Positions 39,307 to 49,323 of a stretch of 64,000 bases of DNA are shown here, piece after piece. Position numbers and translations under genes: made by a program. Source of the DNA: Synechocystis sp. LKSZ1 (GTDB lineage: Bacteria > Cyanobacteriota > Cyanobacteriia > Cyanobacteriales > Microcystaceae); NCBI RefSeq assembly GCF_040436315.1, contig NZ_AP031572.1, forward strand, positions 2,046,001 to 2,110,000, given 5' to 3'. The notes under the pieces are model-generated. The model was given only the letters and a program-made list of their open reading frames with translations, had not been told where the DNA came from and ran no database searches. The first letter of the stretch is position 1. Each line of letters opens with the position of its first letter.

Positions 39307-40794
39307 CTAATCTTCCTGCAACTGGAGGGGTTGATCCTGTTGGTAGCGATGGCCCTGGCCAAGCCGGAGGGCCAGTTCTGCCTTCTGGAGTTCCGTTCCT
39401 AGATACAAAGCATGTTCCACCTCTAGGGCCGGACAGGCCGCGGCCAATTGTCGATAGAGGCCCTGGGCCGAAGTTCCACTGTAGCAATTCACCACTTCCC
39501 CAGACCCCGGTGTGAGGTGTTCGATCTGAATTTGCGATCGGTTGATACTAATTAAAAAACTGCCCGATGGGTCTTGGTAGGCCCGCTGTTGGTGCAGGCG
39601 GCGGTATTCTTGGTCAATGATTTGGTCGGCGTAGTCCCAGCAATCACTATAGATATGGGCACTCTGGCTAATGATGATCAACGGCCCCATTTTTAAGTCG
39701 GGCTGGTTGACCTGTTCGAGAATGTGCCGTTGCAGGGCCCTTAGGCCCATGGCGTTGGCGGGCCAGGCCGAAAACATATCGTTACTGCGGAAGGTCGCCG
39801 TAAGAGACAATTCCCGATCCAGGATTCTCAGCCAAAGATGATTCAGGCAGGGGGGACTATCACTGTTTTCGTAGTCTTGGACGTCCCAGAGGGACATCAC
39901 CACCCGCGAGGAATCCGGTTCTTGCTTTAACTTATTGATGGCCTGTTGGATCTGATCCCGCCCAAACCAAGACCTGAGGCGTTGGCCATAGGTATATTTC
40001 ACCCCTTCTTGGCGGGGGGCATCCGCCAGCATTTGGGCAATGTAGTCCCCCATAAATTGCGGCTGGATCGGCAGAAAGTTGGGCTCCGGGAAGTAAAAGT
40101 CCTCTGGTTCAGCGGTGACAATGGCCGTTAAATCAATTAATTCCTGCCATGGGCCGTACTGGGTGGGCCGAATGGCCCCCGTGGTTTTAATGCGGTGCAG
40201 AATTTTGACCCAGGTGTGGGCAATGGTCGGGCCTTCCACACGATGACCGTAACGAGGGCCGGGTAATACGGTCGGGATGGCTTGGGGTTCTGGAAAAACC
40301 TGGGGCTCTCCCCAGGGCGGAAGAGGGGCCTGCTGGGCCAGTTGTTGCACCTGGGCAATCACCGCTGTTGGATGATGACACAAGTAGGCCTGGATGGAAT
40401 GGCGTAACTGTTCCAAACTCTCGGCTGGAATATCCCGGTCGATATAGCCCCGGACTGAGGAATTGATCAGCCAACAATCCCGCCCTGTATCGCTCTGGCC
40501 GGGCCGAAATCCCTGGCTAAAAAAATCCGCCAGACACTGGCAACTACCAGCATTACGGTCTTCCTGGGTGGCCGCCAACATCACCAAACAACGAACCTGG
40601 GGATTGGCCAACAGGTTACGCATCAGGGGACTAATGCCCCGCGTGGCACTGTAGAGATTGCCAATCACAGCATAATCCGCTGGGTCTAGGCGTTTGGCCA
40701 GACTATGGCGCAGTGTCCAACCCGTGATCACAGCCACTAGGCCCTGGCCACAAATTAATTGATTTGGTTGGTAGTGGGGCGTATAGACAGACAT
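39307..40794 (-). CDS. MtrA-like/thymidylate synthase-like fusion protein
   Basis: 495 residues. N-terminal part (about 1-170) contains ICGQGLVAVITGWTLRHSLA and LLANPQVRCLVMLAATQEDR, resembling MtrA/DUF4346 domains. The C-terminal half (about 240-490) is thymidylate-synthase-like: SRVVMSLWDVQDYEN, PPCLNHLW with the catalytic Cys at 316, and TFRSNDMFSAWPANAMGL corresponding to the dUMP-binding RS-D segment. Annotated as thymidylate synthase in related genomes; whether it makes dTMP is uncertain. Convergent with the VWA pair. Confidence 0.75.
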   Translation of the reverse strand: MSVYTPHYQPNQLICGQGLVAVITGWTLRHSLAKRLDPADYAVIGNLYSATRGISPLMRNLLANPQVRCLVMLAATQEDRNAGSCQCLADFFSQGFRPGQSDTGRDCWLINSSVRGYIDRDIPAESLEQLRHSIQAYLCHHPTAVIAQVQQLAQQAPLPPWGEPQVFPEPQAIPTVLPGPRYGHRVEGPTIAHTWVKILHRIKTTGAIRPTQYGPWQELIDLTAIVTAEPEDFYFPEPNFLPIQPQFMGDYIAQMLADAPRQEGVKYTYGQRLRSWFGRDQIQQAINKLKQEPDSSRVVMSLWDVQDYENSDSPPCLNHLWLRILDRELSLTATFRSNDMFSAWPANAMGLRALQRHILEQVNQPDLKMGPLIIISQSAHIYSDCWDYADQIIDQEYRRLHQQRAYQDPSGSFLISINRSQIQIEHLTPGSGEVVNCYSGTSAQGLYRQLAAACPALEVEHALYLGTELQKAELALRLGQGHRYQQDQPLQLQED

Positions 40795-40902
40795 GAATTT
40801 TAGGCAGAAAGACGGAGCGGCATTGGAGACATCCCTGGTTAGAATTAGGCTAAGACCAGTCGCAAGTTAGACTGTTCTCTATTTTTCTCTACAATAGACT
40901 TT

Positions 40903-43900
40903 GTGAAGACTTATTCCTTCCCCTCTCTTGCCCCGGCTGATTATTTTAGCTTTCCCCTCGATGCCTTTCAATTAGAGGCCATTGCCGCTTTGGATGATGG
41001 GCGCTCGGTGGTGGTCTGCGCCCCGACGGGTTCGGGCAAGACGGTAATCGGGGAATACGCGATGTACCGGGCCATGGCGCGGGGAAAACGCATTTTTTAC
41101 ACGACCCCCCTCAAGGCCCTATCGAATCAAAAAGTTCGAGATTTTCAAGAAAAATTGGCCAAGCTGGGCCTGGAAGATGCCGAATCCGCAGTAGGCCTGA
41201 TTACCGGCGATGTGGTGATCAATGCCAATGCCCCCATGGTGGTGATGACCACTGAGATCTTCCGCAATATGCTCTACGAAACCCCCATTGGTGAAGTGGG
41301 GACTTCCCTGGAGGAAGTGGAGACCGTCGTCTTTGATGAGTGCCATTACATCAGTGACCGGGGCCGGGGGACGGTGTGGGAAGAATCGATTATCTATTGT
41401 CCTGCCAGCATTCAATTAGTGGCCCTGTCGGCTACTATCGGCAATCCCGAACAACTGACGGAATGGATCAACCAAGTGCGCTCCGGTAAATCCCTCAAGG
41501 CCCTGTCCTTTAGTGAAAAAAAGAAAATAATCGCCTCCTGTGCCCTGGTTAATTCCGACTATCGCCCGGTTCCCCTCCACTTCCATTTCAGTACTCGCAA
41601 AGGCCTGTTTCCCCTGCTCAATGCTCAAAATACCGGGGTGAATGCCCAGTTACTCAAGGCCCAACCCAAAGGGCCAAAACGCCGCCTGCGTCGAGAGGAA
41701 TGTCCTTCCGTTGTGACCATTCTCGAACAACTGCGGGAACGGGATTTTTTACCCGCCATCTATGTGATCTTCAGTCGGCGCGGCTGTGAGCAGGCGGTTC
41801 AGGAACTCAGCCACCTCAATTTGGTCAATCCAGAGGAATTTGAGACGATTCAAATCCAACTGCTCAACTTTTTCTTTGGCCAAAATCCCCGCCTCCGCCA
41901 ACAGTTACAGGCAGATTGGCTACCGGCCCAGACCGATTTCGTCACGGCCCTGGAGGCCTTTTTTCAAGACCCCCAATCCCACGTTCAGGAACTGCTGACC
42001 TTGATGGCCCTTAATCCCGAACGCACCTACCAGCTTTGGCAATGGATTGCTCAGGTTTCCCCCATGACCCGCTTTGAGCAAATTGAACCCCTCCTCAGGG
42101 GCATTGCGGTTCACCATGCCGGCGTTCTCCCCAGTTGGAAGGAACTAGTGGAACAACTCTTTGAGCAGGGCCTGATCAAGGTGGTCTTTGCCACGGCTAC
42201 CCTCTCGGCAGGGATTAATATGCCGGCCCGCACCACGGTAATTTCGGCCCTCTCTAAACGCACCGATGATGGCCATGCCATGCTGGCCCCGTCGGAATTT
42301 TTGCAGATCGCAGGCCGGGCCGGGCGTCGTGGCATGGATGAGGTGGGCCATGTGGTAACAGTACAAACGCCCTTTGAAGGGGCCAAGGAAGCGGGTTTTC
42401 TGGCCCTGGCTGGCCCAGACCCCCTGCGCAGTTGGTTTACGCCGTCCTACGGTATGGTCTTGAACCTCCTGCAAAAACATAGTCTGGAGCAAGCCAAGGA
42501 TTTATTGGAGCGCAGTTTTGCGGAATACCTGGCCCAGTTTGAACTTGAACCGACCAAGGCTGCCATCGCCGATATTCTTTCCCAGTTGGCCCAGTGGGAT
42601 GTAAAACTGGCAGGCATCCAGGAGCGGGATATTCGCAGTTACGAAAAATTTCGGGGCCGCCTGCGGGAAGAGGAACGTCTGCTGAAATTATTGGAACAAC
42701 AGGCGGAAAAGAATCGGAAACAAACCCTCAAGGCCCTCTTGCCCCAACTCCAACCCGGCCAATTGCTCTACCTCAAGGGCCGTTTTATCAAAACCCATCA
42801 GCCCCGCTTAGCCGTCGTAGCCCTGGCGGTTCCCCGCACCCATAAATTGCCCGACCTCGTTTGCTTGGGTCAGGATAATCGTTGGTATTTAGCCACCGCC
42901 GCGGATGTTTTCGAGATTTTAGAAGGCTCTAGCTTGCCGTTACCCGTGCTAGATTTGCCACCCTTGGATATTTTGGCCCCCGGTAAACCCCATAAAGGGG
43001 ATGAAGCAACCCAGGCCCTAGCTGATCAGTTAAACCCTAACACCTATCCGTTGGCCCTGGCCCCAGAGGTGTTGGAACAACAGGCCCGAGTGGATCATGT
43101 CCAACAACTCCTGGCGGTTCATCCTCTGCAATCCCATAAACATCCCGGCCGCCTAATCGAGGGTTACTATGAGCGCCTGAAACTACGGGAGGCCTTGGAA
43201 AAACGCCAGCACGACTACCAGCGGTTACAGTCGCGCCAATCCTACTACTGGCAAGAATTTCTGGATCTAATCACCATCTTGCAAGACCTGGATGCCCTAG
43301 ACGAGTACGAACCAACTATCCTGGGGGAAGCCGCGGCCACCCTGCGGGGGGAAAACGAACTGTGGCTGGGCCTAGTCTTTATGTCAGGGAAGCTCAATGA
43401 CCTGGCCCCGGAACACCTCGCCGCTGCCGTCAGTGGCCTGGTGACAGAAACCCTGCGGCCAGATACCTGGAGTCGCTGTGTGGCCCCGCCGGAAGTCCTT
43501 GCGGTTTTTCGCCCTAGTAAGGATTTGAGCCTGCTGAACTTGCTTCTACGGTGTCGATGTTGGCACAGTCCTGTCCTGTGGGAAATGGCCCTGGTGGCCT
43601 ACTACCTCGGCCGCATCAATCTCTGGGAAATTCGTCGAGAACTGATCAAGACCCAAAATCGCCATGGCATTACCATTCCTCTCTGGCTAGAAATTGAATT
43701 AATGGGCCTGGTGGAACAATGGGCCCTAGGCCTGACCTGGGAACAACTCTGCTACCAAACCAGTATGGACGAAGGGGATTTAGTCCGGATGCTCCGGCGA
43801 ACTATCGATTTGCTCTGGCAAATTCCTCAGATCCCCCATATTTCCCCTCGCCTGAAAAAAACGGCCCGGCAAGCGGTCAGTATGATCCGACGTTTTCCGG

Positions 43901-43905
43901 TGTAG
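40903..43905 (+). CDS. Ski2-like DEAD/DEAH RNA helicase
   Basis: 1000 residues starting at a GTG. Superfamily 2 motifs: APTGSGKTVIGEYAMY (motif I), FDECHYISD (DECH, II), SATIGN (III), HHAGVLPSWK, and QIAGRAGRRGMDEVGHVV (VI). The C-terminal half (about 560-1000) includes an arch-like coiled region and a DSHCT-type domain. Ski2/Mtr4-like helicases unwind RNA for degradation or rRNA processing; in cyanobacteria they are poorly studied. Divergent from the thymidylate-synthase-like gene. Confidence 0.93.
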   Translation: MKTYSFPSLAPADYFSFPLDAFQLEAIAALDDGRSVVVCAPTGSGKTVIGEYAMYRAMARGKRIFYTTPLKALSNQKVRDFQEKLAKLGLEDAESAVGLITGDVVINANAPMVVMTTEIFRNMLYETPIGEVGTSLEEVETVVFDECHYISDRGRGTVWEESIIYCPASIQLVALSATIGNPEQLTEWINQVRSGKSLKALSFSEKKKIIASCALVNSDYRPVPLHFHFSTRKGLFPLLNAQNTGVNAQLLKAQPKGPKRRLRREECPSVVTILEQLRERDFLPAIYVIFSRRGCEQAVQELSHLNLVNPEEFETIQIQLLNFFFGQNPRLRQQLQADWLPAQTDFVTALEAFFQDPQSHVQELLTLMALNPERTYQLWQWIAQVSPMTRFEQIEPLLRGIAVHHAGVLPSWKELVEQLFEQGLIKVVFATATLSAGINMPARTTVISALSKRTDDGHAMLAPSEFLQIAGRAGRRGMDEVGHVVTVQTPFEGAKEAGFLALAGPDPLRSWFTPSYGMVLNLLQKHSLEQAKDLLERSFAEYLAQFELEPTKAAIADILSQLAQWDVKLAGIQERDIRSYEKFRGRLREEERLLKLLEQQAEKNRKQTLKALLPQLQPGQLLYLKGRFIKTHQPRLAVVALAVPRTHKLPDLVCLGQDNRWYLATAADVFEILEGSSLPLPVLDLPPLDILAPGKPHKGDEATQALADQLNPNTYPLALAPEVLEQQARVDHVQQLLAVHPLQSHKHPGRLIEGYYERLKLREALEKRQHDYQRLQSRQSYYWQEFLDLITILQDLDALDEYEPTILGEAAATLRGENELWLGLVFMSGKLNDLAPEHLAAAVSGLVTETLRPDTWSRCVAPPEVLAVFRPSKDLSLLNLLLRCRCWHSPVLWEMALVAYYLGRINLWEIRRELIKTQNRHGITIPLWLEIELMGLVEQWALGLTWEQLCYQTSMDEGDLVRMLRRTIDLLWQIPQIPHISPRLKKTARQAVSMIRRFPV

Positions 43906-43938
43906 AGGGAACCGCTATCCCTGTAGCAGACAACCTTT

Positions 43939-45339
43939 CTAAGGGGCCAGCATAGTTTTGGGGTTAACCCATTGATCAAACTCCTCTGCACTCAGAAAAC
44001 CAAGTTCGACACAGGCCTGTTTAAGGGTCTTTTGTTGTTCGTAGGCCGTTTTGGCTACAAGGGCCGCCCGGTCGTAGCCAATATAAGGATTCAAGGCAGT
44101 GACCAGCATCAATGAGTTTTCTAAAAAATGCTGAATTTGTTGACGATTGGCCTGGAGGCCGAGCAGGAGATGTTCCCGGAAACCATGGCAAGCATCGGTT
44201 AAAAGCTGAACCGACTGCAAAAAGTTATGGATGATCACGGGTTTAAAAACATTGAGTTCAAAGTTTCCCTGGCTGGCCGCAATGGCAATGGTCGTATCGT
44301 TGCCCATCACCTGCACACAGACCATGGTCATGGCCTCACACTGGGTCGGGTTGACCTTGCCCGGCATAATCGAGGAACCAGGTTCATTGGCCGGCAGGAT
44401 CAATTCTCCTAGGCCGCAACGAGGGCCAGACCCCAACCAACGTAGATCATTGGCAATTTTCATGAGGGAACAAGCCAGGTTTTTCAGATTCCCACTGGCT
44501 CCGGCCAAGGCCTCATGGCCTGCCAGGGCCGCAAACTTATTGGGTGCAGAAATAAACGGCAGGCCGGTGAGGTGGGCAATTTCCTGGGCCACGCGCTCCG
44601 CAAATTCAGGATGACTATTTAAGCCCGTACCTACCGCCGTTCCGCCCAGGGCCAATTCGTAGAGGGGGGGCAGGCTTAGGTTCATTTGGTGGAGGTGATG
44701 GTCTAGATGGGCTCCGTACCCGGAAAACTCTTGCCCCAGACTCAGAGGGACCGCATCCATCAGGTGGGTACGGCCAATTTTGATAATATCGGCAAATTCC
44801 GCCTGTTTTTCAGTCAAGGCTTCCCGCAGGGCCTGGAGACTGGGAATTAACTGTTGCGTTAAGGCCTCCACCGCGGCAATGTGCATGGCTGTCGGAAAGG
44901 TGTCGTTGGAGGATTGGGACATATTGACGTGATCGTTGGGATGGATTGGATCTTTACTACCCAATTCTCCCCCCGCAAGGGCGATGGCCCGATTGGCAAT
45001 CACCTCATTGACATTCATATTGGTTTGGGTGCCACTGCCCGTCTGCCAGACCCGTAGGGGAAAATGCTCTAGGAGTTGGCCGGCGATGATTTCCTCCGTC
45101 GCTTGAACGATTAGGGCCGCTTTCTCCGGGGGTAATTTGCCTAAGTCCTGATTCACCCTAGCCGCCGCTTGTTTGAGTAGGCCAAAGGCCCGAATTAACA
45201 TCGGGGATATGCGCTCGGTGCCAATGGCAAAATGTTTGAGGGAACGCTGGGTCTGGGCCCCCCAATAGCGATCTGCTGGTACGGCAATCGGCCCCATGCT
45301 ATCGGTTTCAATACGGGTGGCGCAGGATTCATGACTCAT
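43939..45339 (-). CDS. fumC: Fumarate hydratase class II
   Basis: 466 residues from the ATG at 45339 (an in-frame ATG at 45357 adds 6). Interconverts fumarate and malate in the TCA cycle. Seen: [10 protein letters not shown]-type start ([12 protein letters not shown]), [32 protein letters not shown] and the signature [16 protein letters not shown]. Length matches the family. Convergent with the helicase gene. Confidence 0.97.
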   Translation of the reverse strand: MSHESCATRIETDSMGPIAVPADRYWGAQTQRSLKHFAIGTERISPMLIRAFGLLKQAAARVNQDLGKLPPEKAALIVQATEEIIAGQLLEHFPLRVWQTGSGTQTNMNVNEVIANRAIALAGGELGSKDPIHPNDHVNMSQSSNDTFPTAMHIAAVEALTQQLIPSLQALREALTEKQAEFADIIKIGRTHLMDAVPLSLGQEFSGYGAHLDHHLHQMNLSLPPLYELALGGTAVGTGLNSHPEFAERVAQEIAHLTGLPFISAPNKFAALAGHEALAGASGNLKNLACSLMKIANDLRWLGSGPRCGLGELILPANEPGSSIMPGKVNPTQCEAMTMVCVQVMGNDTTIAIAASQGNFELNVFKPVIIHNFLQSVQLLTDACHGFREHLLLGLQANRQQIQHFLENSLMLVTALNPYIGYDRAALVAKTAYEQQKTLKQACVELGFLSAEEFDQWVNPKTMLAP

Positions 45340-45533
45340 AGACTTTCGGCAAGGCATCTTTTTCCCTACCCTAGCAGAAGCCTGGCCCTGAAATCGATGC
45401 CTCTATTACCAGTTATTAATGGGCTTAACGGCCCTAGAGAAGATCAATCAGTACAGCACCATTTTAATAAACGCTCCCTGGCGTCCAGCCAAATCAATAG
45501 AATAGGTAAAGTTTGCTTATTGGCCCCTTGACG

Positions 45534-47543
45534 ATGATGGCTTCTCCTTTTCGGCTCCATGCCCCCTTTCAGCCTACCGGCGACCAACCCACGGCGATCC
45601 AGTCCCTAGTACAATCGTTGGAACAGGGCCATCGCTTTCAAACCCTACTGGGGGCCACGGGAACCGGCAAAACCTTTACCATGGCGGCGGTGATCGAAAA
45701 AATTGGTCGTCCTACCCTGGTGTTGGCCCACAACAAAACCCTAGCGGCCCAGCTTTGTAACGAATTGCGGCAGTTTTTCCCCGAGAATGCCGTGGAATAC
45801 TTTATTAGTTACTACGACTACTATCAGCCCGAGGCCTATATTCCTGTTACCGATACCTACATCGAGAAAACCGCCTCCATCAACGAAGAAATCGATATGT
45901 TGCGCCACTCGGCCACCCGTTCCCTGTTTGAGCGCCGGGATGTGATCGTGGTGGCCTCGATTAGCTGTATTTATGGTCTGGGAATGCCAACCGAGTATTT
46001 GAAGGCCGCCGTCCCCCTGCAAGTGGGTAAAGACCTCGACCCGCGCCGACTAATCCGCGACTTGGTGAATGTGCAGTACAGCCGCAATGATGTGGAATTG
46101 CAACGGGGCCGTTTTCGTCTTAAGGGAGATGTATTGGAAATTGTGCCAGCCTACGAAGACCGGGTGGTACGGGTGGAGTTTTTTGGGGATGAAATTGAAG
46201 CAATTCGTTACCTCGACCCGCTGACGGGAGAGATCTTGCACAGTTTAACCCAATTAAATATTTACCCCGCTCGTCACTTTGTCACGCCAGAGGAAGAAGT
46301 GGAACGGGCCTGCCGTCAGATTAAGGAGGAATTAGAAAGCCAGGTGGCGGCCCTTGAAGGTCAAAATAAAGTGCTGGAGGCCCAACGGCTGAGCCAACGC
46401 ACCCGCTATGACCTAGAAATGTTACAGGAAGTGGGCTATTGCAACGGAGTGGAAAATTATTCCCGCCATTTAGCTGGACGACAAGCGGGGGAACCGCCGG
46501 AATGTTTGGTGGATTATTTCCCCGAGGGCTGGCTCTTGGTGATCGATGAATCCCACGTCACCATTCCCCAACTGCGGGGTATGTACAATGGCGACCAGGC
46601 CCGCAAGAAAGTCCTGATCGACCATGGCTTTCGCCTCCCCAGTGCCGCCGATAACCGTCCCCTCAAGGCCGAGGAATTTTGGCAAAAGGTGAAACAGTGC
46701 GTCTTTGTTTCTGCCACGCCCGGGGATTGGGAAGTAGAGCAGTCCCAGGGCCAGATTATCGAACAAATTATTCGACCGACGGGCGTTCTCGATCCCGAAA
46801 TCTTTGTACGGCCGACCCAGGGCCAAGTCGATGACCTCTACGGCGAAATTCAAGACCGGGTTCAGCGCCAGGAACGGGTGTTAATAACCACTTTGACCAA
46901 ACGGATGGCCGAGGATCTGACGGAATTTTTTACCGAGCGCAACGTTAAGGTGCAGTACCTCCACTCAGAAATTCAATCTATTCAGCGCATCGAAATTCTA
47001 CAGGCCCTGCGGGAAGGGGAATTTGATGTATTGATCGGGGTCAACCTCCTCCGGGAGGGCCTGGATTTACCGGAAGTTTCCCTCGTGGCTATCCTCGATG
47101 CCGACAAAGAAGGCTTTTTACGGGCAGAGCGGTCTTTGATCCAAACCATTGGCCGGGCCGCCCGTCACATCCGGGGCCAGGCGATTCTCTACGGCGATAA
47201 CCTCACCGACAGCATGGCGAAGGCCATTGCCGAAACCGAACGCCGACGCAAAATCCAGCAGGCCCACAACGAAGAGCACGGCATCACGCCTCAACCCATT
47301 CAGAAACGGGCTAGTAACGCCATTCTTAACTTTTTGGATATTTCCCGTCGCCTCAATGCCCAACAACTCGACCTAGCCTGTGAGCAAAGTGAGGAACTGT
47401 CCCTAGAGCAACTGCCGGAGCTGATCCAACAACTGGAAGAACAGATGAAAGACGCGGCTAAAAATCTGGAATTTGAAAATGCGGCCAAATATCGAGACCG
47501 TATCAAGCAATTGCGCGAGCGCCTACTGGGCCACCATGCTTAA
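45534..47543 (+). CDS. uvrB: Excinuclease ABC subunit B
   Basis: 669 residues from the ATG at 45534 (a TTG seven codons upstream is also open). DNA damage verification in nucleotide excision repair. Walker [11 protein letters not shown], the [13 protein letters not shown] beta-hairpin, [10 protein letters not shown], helicase motifs VI (QTIGRAARH), and the C-terminal UVR coiled coil ([20 protein letters not shown]). Divergent from fumC. Confidence 0.98.
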   Translation: MMASPFRLHAPFQPTGDQPTAIQSLVQSLEQGHRFQTLLGATGTGKTFTMAAVIEKIGRPTLVLAHNKTLAAQLCNELRQFFPENAVEYFISYYDYYQPEAYIPVTDTYIEKTASINEEIDMLRHSATRSLFERRDVIVVASISCIYGLGMPTEYLKAAVPLQVGKDLDPRRLIRDLVNVQYSRNDVELQRGRFRLKGDVLEIVPAYEDRVVRVEFFGDEIEAIRYLDPLTGEILHSLTQLNIYPARHFVTPEEEVERACRQIKEELESQVAALEGQNKVLEAQRLSQRTRYDLEMLQEVGYCNGVENYSRHLAGRQAGEPPECLVDYFPEGWLLVIDESHVTIPQLRGMYNGDQARKKVLIDHGFRLPSAADNRPLKAEEFWQKVKQCVFVSATPGDWEVEQSQGQIIEQIIRPTGVLDPEIFVRPTQGQVDDLYGEIQDRVQRQERVLITTLTKRMAEDLTEFFTERNVKVQYLHSEIQSIQRIEILQALREGEFDVLIGVNLLREGLDLPEVSLVAILDADKEGFLRAERSLIQTIGRAARHIRGQAILYGDNLTDSMAKAIAETERRRKIQQAHNEEHGITPQPIQKRASNAILNFLDISRRLNAQQLDLACEQSEELSLEQLPELIQQLEEQMKDAAKNLEFENAAKYRDRIKQLRERLLGHHA

Positions 47544-48120
47544 TCTCTGGCCGGCTGATCCTCTGAGGCAAATTCAAAAATCCATCCCAGGAGATAGGCA
47601 TTTCTACTTGTCTTTATGGCCTTGGGGCCGGAAACAACCTTCATGGGAGAGCAAATTTCTTCAGTAGAAACACCGTTGACTTTTATCTCTTGTTTATTAA
47701 AAAGTGAAATAGTCTGACTAAGCCGGCCTTTTTTCCCAAAAACAGCGCCTGGAGACAAGGATTTTATTGAAAAAACCTAGTATAGCCATTGATTAGACCC
47801 CATTGACGAACCACTGTATTGCGTATAAATACTGATTGTGACCCATGCTCAATCCAAGCTAGGATTAATGTCATAAATATAATATTAACTTTTGTTTATC
47901 AAGCTTGCTCATTTCATCATCTCGTGGTAAAACGAGCTTCTTAAAAGTGAAGTGGGCCTTGGTCACCTAAGCAACTGCCGTTAACCCGGCAACGGGTTAA
48001 TATAATCTAGCAATTAACCTGCCCTTCATCTGGATGCGGCCCCCGTCACCACCGCCTCTTGAATCCTCCCGGTAATGGTATCGCCTGCTTGTTACCGGTG
48101 CTTAGCCCCCTACTATATGT
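47544..48120. other. 577-bp intergenic region between uvrB and the EAL gene
   Basis: Contains a perfect hairpin at 47981-48000, and AT-rich sequence with promoter-like TTGACG at 47801-47806 and TATAAA some 15 bases later. A minus-strand frame (47540-47758) is open for about 70 codons but has no convincing start or family resemblance, so it is not called. Confidence 0.5.
47981..48000. repeat. Perfect hairpin with GCAA tetraloop
   Basis: TTAACCCG-GCAA-CGGGTTAA, an 8-bp stem with a GNRA loop, 120 bases before the EAL gene. No T-run follows on either strand. May act as an mRNA 5'-leader structure or operator. Confidence 0.5.
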
Positions 48121-49269
48121 ATGCGCCCCTCCTCCCGTTTTGTGAAGTTATCAATGGTTCGTTCCTTGGCTGAGCCTAGCACTCTCAAGGAAAAGCTCAT
48201 CGCTCAAAGCACTAACCCTGGCATGACCCCTAAACCCCCTTTGCTCCACCACATTTTTTTTAATTATCTCCAGGCCCTTCTAGCTTGGTTAAGCCAGCAT
48301 AAAAATTCTGTTGGCCATCACCTCAAAGTTTTTGTGGCACAGCAGGTGGGGTCTCGGCTATTACGGTTGGCCCGGTGGATCGAAATTAAACTAGGGATGA
48401 CGATTGCCGTCGATGCGACAACCGAGAGTTTAAAAACTGCCATGTTGCCATCACGCTCCTACAACTTTGCCAAGGAGTTGAGCCGAGCCCTAGATAGTGA
48501 GCAATTCACCTTAGACTACCAACCGCAGGTTGACCTGGAAACAGGACAATTTTTAGGCGTAGAATCCCTCGTCCGTTGGCATCATCCCCACCTCGGTCGG
48601 GTTTCCCCCGCAGATTTTATCCCCATTGCCGAAGAAACGGGCCTAATTGTCCCCCTCGGTTACTGGATTTTACGAGAGGCCTGTCGCCAGTACCAGTGCT
48701 GGCAAGCATCGGGAATCCCCGCTTTTAAATTATCCGTTAATTTATCAATTCGCCAGCTACAAGAGCCTAATTTGGTCGAGCAGATCCGCTTAATTCTCTC
48801 AGAAACTGCTATGAATCCCGCGAACCTTGAACTCGAAATTACTGAGAGTTTTATGATGACCGATACCGATAGCGCCATCAATACCCTAATACAACTCAAA
48901 GAATTGGGATTAAAAATGGCCATTGATGACTTTGGCACGGGCTATTCTTCCCTGGCAACCCTTAAAAATTTACCGGTTCACACCCTAAAAATTGATAAAT
49001 CATTCCTAGATGATCTGGCTGTCACCAACAAAAATTGGGTTATCTTAAATAGTATTATCGATCTGGGACACCGCCTAAGGTTGAAAATTGTAGCCGAGGG
49101 GGTCGAGAGTCACGAGCAAATGAGTATCCTCAAAATCATGAATTGCGACTATGTGCAGGGCTATTTCATTAGTCGTCCGCTCAATCTAGAGGGTATCAAT
49201 CATTACCTTGGCCGTTTTTTAGCCGACCAGAGTTTTCATCAAGAAATGCTGATTCCTAGCTATCGCTAG
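48121..49269 (+). CDS. EAL-domain c-di-GMP phosphodiesterase
   Basis: 382 residues: about 110 N-terminal residues of unknown type, then an EAL domain with ESLVRW (148-153), KLSVNLSIRQL, LELEITES, AIDDFGTGYSSL (the DD pair), LKIDKSFL and YVQGYFISRPL. All usual metal and catalytic residues appear intact, so it should hydrolyse c-di-GMP. Complements the GGDEF protein at 731. Confidence 0.9.
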   Translation: MRPSSRFVKLSMVRSLAEPSTLKEKLIAQSTNPGMTPKPPLLHHIFFNYLQALLAWLSQHKNSVGHHLKVFVAQQVGSRLLRLARWIEIKLGMTIAVDATTESLKTAMLPSRSYNFAKELSRALDSEQFTLDYQPQVDLETGQFLGVESLVRWHHPHLGRVSPADFIPIAEETGLIVPLGYWILREACRQYQCWQASGIPAFKLSVNLSIRQLQEPNLVEQIRLILSETAMNPANLELEITESFMMTDTDSAINTLIQLKELGLKMAIDDFGTGYSSLATLKNLPVHTLKIDKSFLDDLAVTNKNWVILNSIIDLGHRLRLKIVAEGVESHEQMSILKIMNCDYVQGYFISRPLNLEGINHYLGRFLADQSFHQEMLIPSYR

Positions 49270-49323
49270 TCAAAAAAATTTCCCCGGCATTCTTTCGTTC
49301 CTTTCCACCCCAACTATAGTGCG

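Noticed and set aside
47540-47758. 72-codon open frame on the minus strand after uvrB
   Set aside because: Starts at TTG, no Shine-Dalgarno, no recognisable domain, and it overlaps the uvrB stop.
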